The position numbers and the translations under genes are program-made. From assembly GCA_002502175.1 (NCBI GenBank), contig DAPQ01000042.1, positions 1 to 8,396 of the forward strand: 8,396 nt of DNA, in the 5' to 3' direction. The notes beneath the pieces were generated by a model that was not told where the DNA came from, did not search any database, and saw only the letters and a list, made by a program, of their open reading frames with translations. Source of the DNA: Euryarchaeota archaeon UBA19 (GTDB lineage Archaea; Thermoplasmatota; Poseidoniia; Poseidoniales; Thalassarchaeaceae). Within the stretch, counting starts at the first letter, position 1; each line of letters begins with the position of its first letter. Of this stretch, positions 1 to 7,283 are shown piece by piece.

Positions 1-1746
1 TAGACGGACACGGCTGTATGAATTGCTACCACCACTTCTTACGGGAGTTGAAGAGAGAATTGTTTCCAATTCAATAACCCAATCAAAGCCATGTTGCGGA
101 ATTGATTGGCCTGTTGTTCGTTGCATCCTTCGAAGTCTAGAATGTGCATCAACTACACTTTGCACTACTGCTGCTGGAAGTGAATTTGAGCCATCTGCTA
201 AGCCCAATCCTGATTCTAAATCAACTCTAGATAGGGCTGCAATAAGCCATTCATCGCCACTGTTAGTGGCTTCTACTTGCGGCAAGTTTTGGCCGCTATG
301 ACAACCGCGCCACAACTCGGGGTTCGAGAGCGCGGTCTGATCATAATCTGCTAGAAGTGGTCTATTACTTTGGGCCAGTGAAAGAAGCCACCACTGCGTT
401 GCTTCCTTAATCGGACCCTTGTTTGCGTCCGAGTCTTCTCTTGCGAGAGTGGTTAGCCATCTCTCTAGAGTTCCCGCTCCACCAAGTATGTGGTCGCTTC
501 TAGCCAATTCCGAGAGTAAATCAGCGTTCGCAATTGGAAGAATCTCATTATTCGATGGATGTGAATTTACCTCTGGAAAAATTCTCAAGGATTCCTGTAA
601 GGCAAGGGAACGCAATGAATCTAGGGACCATGCATTAGGTCCGTGACAAATACCAGCGAGGCTAGCGAGCCAATGCCCAAGGGGTTTGCTAGAAGCCATC
701 GATTGTGAACTTGGTAGGGGAATTCCTAGATCGTTTAGGGCCCTAATCCATTGGTGATTTTCTTCACTTGATGTTGGGTCAATCAGCAATATGCTAGCAT
801 CCGGATTAGTCCTCAGTTGCTCTGCAATTAATCTAGTAGCTAGTGGAATCGAATGGGCCTCTCTCTGAATTGTAAATCTGCGATGAACTGAGTTTTCTAC
901 TCCTTCAGATAGGTCCGCCAAATCATGCCTAGGCAACCAATCAGGCAAATTTTCTGATTCGCTAATTGGGTATTGGTCTTCTAGGAGGAATCCATGTAAT
1001 CCCTGTCTAAAGTTCCCAGGATAGACCAATTGGTGAATTGAACGATGTTGTGAAATTGCTCGTAGTAAGTCTATTTTCCGTGAGGGCAAAACAGGAGAGT
1101 GATCGAGCATTACAATTCCATCTATCTCTGAGAGGCTGAATGGTGGGTTTTCAGAATCAATTGTCCTATCGAGTCCTTCGATTACTCGATCTGTAACAAA
1201 GTCGGGATGGGTGCCTCCCAATTGCTCTTCCAATTCTCCAAGGACGCGAGAGAAACCTGCAATACCTGGTCCTTCCCAATCTTCTAGCCTTCCCTCGCGT
1301 GCTAAAACCGAATGTAAAGCGGCTAGAGAACGCGTCTTGTTACGATTCCATTGGAGCTCAGGTATTGGATGAATAATTGGGAATTGAAAATTAGTAGCAG
1401 CCTCGGCACAGGCGGCATTCAATATCAAACTCCAGCCGCCTGACATCGATAGAATTCTTGGCATTCGTAAATCCGCAAGAAGAGATTTTTCAAGAGAATC
1501 AATAGTATGGTGAAGTGTTCTATCTATGACCAATCCCTCATCTGCTAAGCGTTCAAGGTTCTCTCGCCTAGCCTGCTCTCCCGGATAGAGTATGAGTATG
1601 CGAGAAGGACCGCCTTCTGAGTTAGGTAATGGGTCTGTGCTCTGCCGTTTTACATGGTCCAACAACCAATCTGGGAGAGGTCCCGGATGAACCTCTTCGT
1701 TGGTAATAGAGTGTACCAGTTCCTGAGCCATCACACCACCGAGCAT
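1..1746 (-). CDS. AddB/RecB-family-like protein, N-terminal 582 residues (3' end off the window)
   Basis: The minus strand is open without a stop from ATG at 1746 to the left edge, 582 codons, so this is a real gene whose C-terminus lies outside the window. I cannot name it firmly. The layout recalls the AddB / RecB-like nuclease family. Near residues 49-70 a hydrophobic strand (RILILYPGEQ) and a helix resemble the helicase motif Ia region. Residues 205-255 carry a strand ending in D (GIVMLDHSPVL), then 'PSRKIDLLRAI' and 'LVYPGNFRQG', like the AddB 'DGF..F' segment. Residues 301-365 resemble a UvrD-type C-terminal subdomain: an ILLIDPTSSEE strand, then GIPLPSSQS and a Trp/Leu-rich helix. No Walker A (GxxxxGKT/S) is visible, so the helicase part may be inactive. 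A nuclease domain, if present, would lie beyond the edge. The start may instead be ATG at 1731 (residue 6), which is preceded by GGTGGTG. It lies 57 bases downstream of the thioredoxin-like gene on the same strand. The gene is certain; the family is tentative. Confidence 0.75.
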   Translation of the reverse strand, partial: MLGGVMAQELVHSITNEEVHPGPLPDWLLDHVKRQSTDPLPNSEGGPSRILILYPGEQARRENLERLADEGLVIDRTLHHTIDSLEKSLLADLRMPRILSMSGGWSLILNAACAEAATNFQFPIIHPIPELQWNRNKTRSLAALHSVLAREGRLEDWEGPGIAGFSRVLGELEEQLGGTHPDFVTDRVIEGLDRTIDSENPPFSLSEIDGIVMLDHSPVLPSRKIDLLRAISQHRSIHQLVYPGNFRQGLHGFLLEDQYPISESENLPDWLPRHDLADLSEGVENSVHRRFTIQREAHSIPLATRLIAEQLRTNPDASILLIDPTSSEENHQWIRALNDLGIPLPSSQSMASSKPLGHWLASLAGICHGPNAWSLDSLRSLALQESLRIFPEVNSHPSNNEILPIANADLLSELARSDHILGGAGTLERWLTTLAREDSDANKGPIKEATQWWLLSLAQSNRPLLADYDQTALSNPELWRGCHSGQNLPQVEATNSGDEWLIAALSRVDLESGLGLADGSNSLPAAVVQSVVDAHSRLRRMQRTTGQSIPQHGFDWVIELETILSSTPVRSGGSNSYSRVRL

Positions 1747-1803
1747 CTACGATGATTTGAGGGGGTTATTGAACCCGCCGATGGGTCAGGCTCAGAATTG
1801 CCC

Positions 1804-2733
1804 TCATTGGTGTCGGCTTCTTACTAGGGGGGCGGCGGCGAGTAGCGACAATAGGGTGGCTATGCCTACTCCGGGTAGACTATCATGGAAACTATTACCG
1901 CCTTCTTTTTCGATTTCCCAATCGATTAGTAATACGGCTTTCATATCTTCACCATCCCAAGTTTCTGGGACGTCGAGAATTACTGTTCCATTGCTCCCAG
2001 AAAGCTGGTTTGCTGCATGATTTACATGCAGATAATCTTCCAGATTATTACTTCCATCTTCAAAATTTGCTGAATCTTCTACAAAAAGAATCCATGGAGT
2101 TGTGGTCTGTGTTGGACAATCGTCAGAACAAGAAAAATCTAGATTATCATAGTTCCAAGAAAAACTCGCTCCATTTTCACTAAAAGATACTGAGAAATCG
2201 ATTGTTCCGCCAGTGAACCAAGCACGATTCCCTACCTGCAATGATTGCGAATAATCGTCAACTAATGATACCCCTTTTGCTCTTGAACCGGTGTGTAGAC
2301 GCTGACCATCTACTACCAAACTAGGGGCGATTCTCTCCTCTCCTGCAACTGATTTCGAAGACTCTCCATAGTGTTCTACCCACCTCTCTTCGGTACTATC
2401 AGAACCGAATGGGTCTTCTGGTTCAATCCATACTCGGTGATAGTGGATAAGAACTGCATCTACATCCTGAACTGCCTCACTCATGGCTTCCTCTGATGTT
2501 ACACAGTTTACGCACCAGGTTGCTGTGTATACCTCAACTATATTCGGCAGTTCAACATAATCTGCGCTGGTGGTTGAATCGGCTGTGCCATTACCCATTG
2601 GTAAGGTGAGTCCGCCAAATGTTCCAGCATCCTGCTGACCTCTAGCATCGAGCCAAATGGTTCCAGTCTCTGCGAGAGCACCCATCGGCGCTAGTAATAG
2701 AGCGGAGAGAAAGACCGCCAGAATGCTCTTCAT
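1804..2733 (-). CDS. Secreted thioredoxin-fold protein, DUF1223-like, with PGF-CTERM-like C-terminal anchor signal
   Basis: This 309-residue protein begins with a signal peptide: MKS, a hydrophobic stretch to about residue 16, and a likely cut after ALA at 19-21. Residues 64-150 look like a thioredoxin fold. A strand leads into TATWCVNC, with the CxxC cysteines at 74 and 77. A buried strand with HYH at 97-99 and 'EDPFGS' at 106-111 follows, then an AP-S cis-proline-like motif at 137-139 and VVDG at 140-143. The order CxxC, H...DPF, P..VVDG resembles the DUF1223 family. A second half of about 150 residues is beta-rich and has another cysteine pair (202, 206). The C-terminus has LPGVG at 286-290, a hydrophobic helix and RSRHQ. 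This tripartite tail is typical of archaeosortase-processed surface proteins. I infer a cell-surface disulfide or redox protein; the substrate is unknown. It lies 39 bases after the threonine aldolase gene and probably shares its transcript. No clear Shine-Dalgarno motif precedes the start. Confidence 0.85.
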   Translation of the reverse strand: MKSILAVFLSALLLAPMGALAETGTIWLDARGQQDAGTFGGLTLPMGNGTADSTTSADYVELPNIVEVYTATWCVNCVTSEEAMSEAVQDVDAVLIHYHRVWIEPEDPFGSDSTEERWVEHYGESSKSVAGEERIAPSLVVDGQRLHTGSRAKGVSLVDDYSQSLQVGNRAWFTGGTIDFSVSFSENGASFSWNYDNLDFSCSDDCPTQTTTPWILFVEDSANFEDGSNNLEDYLHVNHAANQLSGSNGTVILDVPETWDGEDMKAVLLIDWEIEKEGGNSFHDSLPGVGIATLLSLLAAAPLVRSRHQ

Positions 2734-2772
2734 CGAATCGGCGAAATCATTCTGGTGATGAAGGGTTCGCTA

Positions 2773-3819
2773 TTATTGCGTCGAAGAAAAGGCCGTAATC
2801 GTCCTTTCAATATCCTCATCGGTGATATGTAAATGAGTTACTGCTCTTACCTGTGAATCATGTATATCGATGATGTCAACACCTTGTTCAGCGAGTGATG
2901 AGACAACTGATTTAGCAGTACCTTCAGGTGTTGAAATTAGAACTATGTTTGAATGAACTGCATCTAATTCTACGGAGTAATTTGGCATTTCATTAATCGC
3001 TACTGCTAGCCTCTTTGCTCGAATGTGATCTTCAGAGAGCCGCTCCAAATTATTCTCTAGGGCATACAGTCCTCCTGCGGCGATGATTCCTGCTTGCCTC
3101 ATACCCCCGCCCAGCATCTTGCGGAACCTGTGGGCTCTGTCAATGAATTCCTTACTACCAACAAGAACCGAACCTACCGGAGCGCCTAGGCCCTTAGATA
3201 GACAAATAGTCACGGTATCGAAATCTCTCACCATTCTCGCGGGATCGGTTCCTGAGGCCGCTACGGCATTGAATAGTCGGGCTCCGTCCATGTGAGCCTT
3301 GCAATCATTTTCATGAGCGACTTGACAAATCTCATCGAGTATTTCTTGTGGATAAACTGAGCCCCCGCCTAGGTTTGATGTATTCTCGACGCAAACCAGA
3401 CTACAATCTGGATAATGTGATTCACTACCCTCTGCTTTACGTATCGCTGCCTTAACGTCCTTTGGTTTCATTATTCCATCTGCAGCGGGGACTAACGACA
3501 TTGAACAACCTGCAAGGGAGGCATAACCGCCACCTTCGTATCGGAAAATATGTGATTTGGTATATGCGACAATCTCGTCACCAGGACGAGTATGAGTGAG
3601 TATAGCTACAGCATTACCCATTGTTCCTGAAGAGACGTAGAGTCCCGCTTCTTTACCTAGCATCTTAGCGACCCTATCTTGAAGCTGGTTCACCGTTGGG
3701 TCGTCACCCATTACATCGTCTCCAACCTCTGCAGAAGCCATCACTTCGCGCATGGATTCTGTAGGCTGGGTGACAGTATCGGACCGAAGGTCGACTCTGT
3801 CAGAGGCATACTCGCGCAT
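2773..3819 (-). CDS. ltaE: Low-specificity L-threonine aldolase (PLP-dependent)
   Basis: This 348-residue protein has the length and motif order of the beta-eliminating-lyase / threonine aldolase family, cytosolic fold-type I PLP enzymes. They cleave L-threonine or L-allo-threonine to glycine and acetaldehyde. The N-terminus DLRSDTVTQPT is the family signature (residues 10-20). SSGTMGN at 63-69 is the phosphate-binding loop. H90 in 'SHIFRYEGGG' matches the His that stacks on PLP. HMDGARLFNA at 176-185 holds the cofactor Asp (178) and an Arg. K209 in CLSKGLGAPVGS is the expected Schiff-base lysine. All key residues are present, so the enzyme should be active. It lies 76 bases after the surface-protein gene and is followed by the thioredoxin-like gene after 39 bases. 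The likely role is glycine supply or threonine breakdown. Stereo-specificity cannot be read from sequence; the gene symbol follows the bacterial homologue. Confidence 0.95.
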   Translation of the reverse strand: MREYASDRVDLRSDTVTQPTESMREVMASAEVGDDVMGDDPTVNQLQDRVAKMLGKEAGLYVSSGTMGNAVAILTHTRPGDEIVAYTKSHIFRYEGGGYASLAGCSMSLVPAADGIMKPKDVKAAIRKAEGSESHYPDCSLVCVENTSNLGGGSVYPQEILDEICQVAHENDCKAHMDGARLFNAVAASGTDPARMVRDFDTVTICLSKGLGAPVGSVLVGSKEFIDRAHRFRKMLGGGMRQAGIIAAGGLYALENNLERLSEDHIRAKRLAVAINEMPNYSVELDAVHSNIVLISTPEGTAKSVVSSLAEQGVDIIDIHDSQVRAVTHLHITDEDIERTITAFSSTQ

Positions 3820-3895
3820 AGTTCTCGCGAATCGGACTCACATTTCAAGAAAACCGAGTGTCTTGTTCAACACCTAGAGTGTCTAATTTAGTGAT
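3820..3895 (-). promoter_or_regulatory. Candidate promoter/operator region of the threonine aldolase gene
   Basis: This 76-base gap lies between the stop of the large surface-protein gene and the aldolase start. Read on the minus strand it holds an A/T stretch (ACTAAATTAG, about 3893-3884) that could serve as a weak TATA-like element. The 8-mer AGACACTC occurs twice (3884-3877 and 3863-3856) with a 21-base period, about two helical turns. One copy sits in an imperfect palindrome centred near 3877. This could be a regulator site ahead of an aldolase-led operon, or chance in a short gap. No strong Shine-Dalgarno sequence precedes the aldolase ATG. Confidence 0.3.
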
Positions 3896-6800
3896 TCACT
3901 CTTCTTCGATCTTCTTTGGTGCGGCCTTTCTTGGCTTCGGCTTACCGGCGCCCTTAGGTCGCTTTCTGCGTCTCTTTGCGCCCTCTGGTGGCCTTCTTGC
4001 TCTCTTGGCTTTAGGAGCAGGTTTGCTCTTACCCTGTGCGATTAAGATTCCGCCTATTGCAAGCACCACTATAGCAGCACCAGCAATTGCAACTATTGGT
4101 GGTCCACCATCATCATCGCTAATACAGGAAGATTGCCCCTCTTCTGGTTGAGATTCTCCTGAAGGGCAACTTGTTTGTTGGGAAGAACCAGCGGATTCAA
4201 CGAAATAATCTACACTAGCAAGAACACAACTATCCTTTCCGAATAATGGTTGGTAAGTCCCGGGTAAGCATGGAGTTTCCTCAATTGACCCGGTGGAGGA
4301 TACTTTGTGTCCTGGATTGGATAACTGACAACTTGATTGGCCCGAAAGACTCTGGAAACTACCAACTTCACATTGTACTTGCTCAGTTGCACCATACTCC
4401 TCTACGAAATTTCCCCTATCTGCTTCAAGACAAGTAGATTGGCCGGTATTTGGCTGGTAAGTGCCTGGGTTACAATTCTCGACTGTCGAGGAACCTGCCT
4501 CCGCAGAATATTTTCCTGCTGGAGAATCTACACATCCTGTTTGACCTGATTCCCATTGGTATGTTCCTGGAATACATTCTGTTTGGGCTATCGCAGCATT
4601 AGTGGATACATAATTACCTGGTGATGCTTCAATACAATCAGTACTTCCAGTGGCTGGTTGATAGCTGCCTGGGATACATTCCTCCTGTTGAGAGGCTCCC
4701 TCAGAACTGACAATGTAGCCGGGATCGGCTAATTCACATGAAGCGGCTCCGGCGGAAGAGTAACTTCCAGCAAGGCAAATTTCCTGAGTTGTGGAACCCT
4801 CGCTTTCTGAGTAGTAGCCAGGACTTGCTTCGATACATTGTGAATTTGCAGCATTTTCAGTGTAGGTCCCTGCAGCACACATTTCCTGAGTGGTTGAGCC
4901 CTCTGAATCAACAAAGTATCCCGGCTCTGCTGCGATACAAGTATCGCTTCCAGGGGCCCCTTGATAGTATCCAACTTCACAAGGAATCATTGAATCTGAG
5001 CCTGGATGTGAGTAATGTCCTGCATCTACTACTAGGCAGGAAGTTTGCCCAGAATTTGGTTGATATTCGCCTGAGGAACAAGGCTCTTGGCTGGTCGCTC
5101 CAATATTATTGACATAATGTCCAGGCGAAGCTAATTTGCATTCACTGAGTCCAAACACATCTGCGTAAGTACCTACTTCACATTGTTCTTCACCAGTAGA
5201 GCCTTCTTGACTAACATGATTGCCCGGGCTGGCTTCATAGCAAGCCGCGAGACCTGATCCTGGTTGATAGGTACCTGACGGGCAAATGGTTTGATCTACT
5301 TGCCCCTCAATAGGAACATGATAACCCGGGTCGCTAGGAATGCATGAACTTTGATTTGCTAAAGGCTGGAATGTTCCAGCGATACATGGGATTTGGCTGG
5401 GGGTTCCTGGTGGTGCATAGTGCCCCGGGTCAATACCCAGGCATTCGGTCTGGGCTGAAAGTGGCTGTTGACTCCCAGCAGGGCAAGGCGTTGCAGAAAG
5501 TGAGGCATTAGTATCGACATAATATCCAGGGGGAGCATCGAGACACATAGGAGAGCCGGAATTAGGTTGGAATGTACCGGTTGGACAAGGAATTTGGAAA
5601 TCTTTGTGCGGCATGTCTTGGTAGTGTCCTGGATCAGTATCTACACAACCAATTCCTGTGATGTGATAAGTCCCGGCTCGGCAGGGTGGGTCAAAAGGAG
5701 TGCTATCAAAAATCGAGGGAATCCCATCATTATCGGGATCTCTTTCGTGAATTAATGGATATTGCTGTGGACCATTGTGGGTGGAAGGGCCCAATTGTAC
5801 CAGTTGTGGTGTAAAATGGTCGTCACTCGAACCTGAACCGACGCCTACTTGGTAGTGCCAGTTATCTCCCCAACAATATAACCGTGTTGTATTTGAAATT
5901 CCACATGTATTGTACTGTCCAGCACTAATACTGGTGAAATAATAACCTGAAGTCTGTACTTGTGTAGGTATTACACTCGCTGGAGTTCCTTGGCCACCAC
6001 TAGCTCCGCCATCTCCTCGTTGGCCATCGAAGTTCTTTCCCCAACACCAAGTAGAATTGTCATCAAGAATTGCACAATTGTGATCATCTCCAACCTCAAG
6101 TGTAATTGCGGTTCTGTATTGAGGTAGTGACACATATCTGGCATTGTAAAATTCTGATGTAGAAGATGTGCCATCTCCGAATTCGTCATTGTCGTTATAG
6201 CCCCAACAACCTATACTACCATTGTCGAGTAGTGCACAACTATGACGGTATCCGGACCCAATTGCCACCACATCGCGCTGAGTGTGCCGTAATGTCTGAA
6301 CTTTCACTGCATAAGGGACAGAATTTTGCCCTATATGCGAATGATTACCAAGTGTTCCATATTCATTTTGGCCCCAACACATTGGATTGCCATCAACAAG
6401 TGCGCAATTATGGTTTCTTCCCGAAGAAATTGCAGTCACATTACGAATTTCATTTCCGTTTTCATCGACTACGTAAACCGCTTGATACCGATCGACTGAT
6501 GTATTATCTCCTATTTGCCCCCAGATATTTCTTCCCCAACAAGCAACACGTCCGCCTATGGCTCTTGCAGCACTATCTACCGGAGAGGAGGGTACTTCCT
6601 CTACGATTGCGCAAGTATGGGAAAGTCCAGCATCTATTGCACGTATTTCTATCAGACTAGAATTATTTAGACCCATTACTGGGCTGGGATATTGGATTTG
6701 TTCGGTCAGATTGGAACCTGATTCTCCGTAATCGTTGTTGCCCCAACATTTCAAACTTCCATCTGTTTCAATTGCACAATTGTGGTATCCGCCGGAACCA

Positions 6801-7180
6801 ATTGATACTGCTAAATCAGTGCCTTCTGAGTGCCCGCCAATATAGTCTACAACCCTCGGTACTCCAGAGGATTCCCACAGGGGGGTCGAAGAGTTTCCAA
6901 GTGCGTACCAATCATTTGAACCCCAACAACGTACTGTGTTATCCGTAGTAACTGCACATACGTGGTTCATCCCAATATCAACCGAATCGTATGTGTAAAT
7001 TGATCCTGATTGAGACCCCGGCCAGTTAGGAGTAGAGGTCGTACTAGTTACAAAAGATGGTTTTTCTTCTGAAAGATTGGAGGTATCCTCAGGGCTAAAA
7101 CCCATTGATGCAGACATGCCAAAAAATAGGAAAATTATTGAAAAAACAATTAGTCGATTATACCCAGACACTTCCACCAT
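3896..7180 (-). CDS. Giant surface protein: signal, seven RCC1 units, calcium-like linker, 16 Cys repeats, TM helix, basic tail
   Basis: This 1094-residue protein is modular. Residues 10-28 form a hydrophobic signal or anchor. Residues 60-465 contain seven RCC1/ATS1-type units, each with an HxCA...CWG core (Cys-Trp at 85, 145, 214, 268, 325, 379, 436), enough for one full seven-bladed propeller. Every unit has a cysteine pair, suggesting disulfides outside the cell, and about ten N-x-S/T sequons lie in this part. Residues 481-495 (DPDNDGIPSIFDSTP) resemble a thrombospondin type 3 calcium loop. Residues 500-1019 hold sixteen repeats with period 33-34 and pattern C-x2-GTYQP-x2-G-x3-C-x4-PG-x-Y, similar to GCC2/GCC3 or ephrin-receptor-like repeats. 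Residues 1028-1049 are a transmembrane helix. Residues 1051-1094 are a tail with 20 Lys/Arg ending in IEEE. The predicted topology is extracellular head and stalk with the tail inside. The role is unknown; adhesion, ligand binding or cell-cell contact are possible. The ATG at 7180 fits a leaderless transcript (TATA-like sequence about 27 bases upstream). Confidence 0.92.
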   Translation of the reverse strand: MVEVSGYNRLIVFSIIFLFFGMSASMGFSPEDTSNLSEEKPSFVTSTTSTPNWPGSQSGSIYTYDSVDIGMNHVCAVTTDNTVRCWGSNDWYALGNSSTPLWESSGVPRVVDYIGGHSEGTDLAVSIGSGGYHNCAIETDGSLKCWGNNDYGESGSNLTEQIQYPSPVMGLNNSSLIEIRAIDAGLSHTCAIVEEVPSSPVDSAARAIGGRVACWGRNIWGQIGDNTSVDRYQAVYVVDENGNEIRNVTAISSGRNHNCALVDGNPMCWGQNEYGTLGNHSHIGQNSVPYAVKVQTLRHTQRDVVAIGSGYRHSCALLDNGSIGCWGYNDNDEFGDGTSSTSEFYNARYVSLPQYRTAITLEVGDDHNCAILDDNSTWCWGKNFDGQRGDGGASGGQGTPASVIPTQVQTSGYYFTSISAGQYNTCGISNTTRLYCWGDNWHYQVGVGSGSSDDHFTPQLVQLGPSTHNGPQQYPLIHERDPDNDGIPSIFDSTPFDPPCRAGTYHITGIGCVDTDPGHYQDMPHKDFQIPCPTGTFQPNSGSPMCLDAPPGYYVDTNASLSATPCPAGSQQPLSAQTECLGIDPGHYAPPGTPSQIPCIAGTFQPLANQSSCIPSDPGYHVPIEGQVDQTICPSGTYQPGSGLAACYEASPGNHVSQEGSTGEEQCEVGTYADVFGLSECKLASPGHYVNNIGATSQEPCSSGEYQPNSGQTSCLVVDAGHYSHPGSDSMIPCEVGYYQGAPGSDTCIAAEPGYFVDSEGSTTQEMCAAGTYTENAANSQCIEASPGYYSESEGSTTQEICLAGSYSSAGAASCELADPGYIVSSEGASQQEECIPGSYQPATGSTDCIEASPGNYVSTNAAIAQTECIPGTYQWESGQTGCVDSPAGKYSAEAGSSTVENCNPGTYQPNTGQSTCLEADRGNFVEEYGATEQVQCEVGSFQSLSGQSSCQLSNPGHKVSSTGSIEETPCLPGTYQPLFGKDSCVLASVDYFVESAGSSQQTSCPSGESQPEEGQSSCISDDDGGPPIVAIAGAAIVVLAIGGILIAQGKSKPAPKAKRARRPPEGAKRRRKRPKGAGKPKPRKAAPKKIEEE
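4120..5690 (-). repeat. Tandem array encoding 16 cysteine-pair repeats, period about 102 bp
   Basis: Inside the surface-protein gene, first cysteines fall at residues 500, 532, 566, 599, 633, 667, 701, 734, 768, 802, 835, 869, 903, 937, 971 and 1005, each followed by a second cysteine 12-14 residues later. The period is 34 residues in most steps and 32-33 in four, so the DNA period is 102 bases with rare one- or two-codon deletions. Most units have drifted, but units 9 and 10 share SEGSTTQE-x-C and the 11-mer atttcctgagt exactly 102 bases apart (4779 and 4881), which points to a more recent duplication. Each unit probably holds one disulfide, giving a long stiff stalk. Confidence 0.9.
5786..7003 (-). 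repeat. Seven RCC1-type propeller repeats (coding)
   Basis: Seven units start at residues 73, 133, 188, 257, 313, 367 and 424 of the surface protein, spaced 54-69 residues apart. Each has the core H/N-x-CA(or CG)-(I/V/L), then 8-23 residues, then CWG followed by N/D and usually a G-x-x-G turn. The third unit carries a longer insert (about residues 194-209) between its two cysteines. The count of seven matches the blade number of RCC1-fold propellers, so the domain appears complete rather than truncated. Confidence 0.85.
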
Positions 7181-7283
7181 AATTGCTGATTTTAATTTGA
7201 TTTACTTAATCATTGGCACGGCACTTGTAGAAAGGAAAATACAGAAGGAACATTATGATGTATCTTGTGGGATTCGCTTGGCT
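7181..7283. promoter_or_regulatory. Divergent intergenic region with AT-rich promoter elements for both flanking genes
   Basis: The 103 bases between the divergent surface-protein and aminotransferase genes are AT-rich at 7181-7212. On the minus strand, GATTAAGTAAATC (7213-7201) is centred about 27 bases from the surface-protein ATG, where an archaeal TATA box would sit for a leaderless transcript. On the plus strand, tttaatttgatttacttaat (7191-7210) could place transcription near 7235, giving a leader of about 50 bases. The same AT tract may therefore serve both directions. The TATA assignments rest on base composition and spacing only. Confidence 0.4.

Noticed and set aside
23..646. Short plus-strand open frames at the left edge (23-301 and 419-646)
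   Set aside because: Both are antisense to the 582-codon open minus frame that starts at 1746 and runs off the edge; they show no motifs and no ribosome site.
2731..2750. Six-codon ORF on the minus strand (ATG at 2750) whose stop overlaps the thioredoxin-like start as ATGA
   Set aside because: It has no Shine-Dalgarno-like run before it and is very short. The overlap arises easily by chance when a gene begins ATGA, so it is not called as a leader.
4729..4980. Minus-strand 83-codon frame inside the surface-protein gene
   Set aside because: It is a second frame of the same repeat DNA. The main frame carries the conserved Cys/Gly/Pro pattern, so this is a shadow, not a frameshifted gene.
4738..5112. 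Plus-strand 124-codon open frame opposite the cysteine repeats
   Set aside because: It is antisense to the tandem repeats and its length follows from the 102-base period, which repeats the same stop-free pattern. It has no domain and no start signal.
4120..5690. CRISPR-like or minisatellite array because of regular spacing
   Set aside because: The period is about 102 bases, an exact multiple of three, the units are diverged at DNA level, and the conserved positions are codons for Cys, Gly, Pro and Tyr within one open frame. It is a protein repeat.
6166..6660. Plus-strand 164-codon open frame opposite the RCC1 region
   Set aside because: It lies wholly antisense to the well-supported RCC1 domain, is His/Arg/Tyr/Leu-rich with no recognisable motif, and is explained by the repeated Cys-Trp-Gly and His codons on the other strand.
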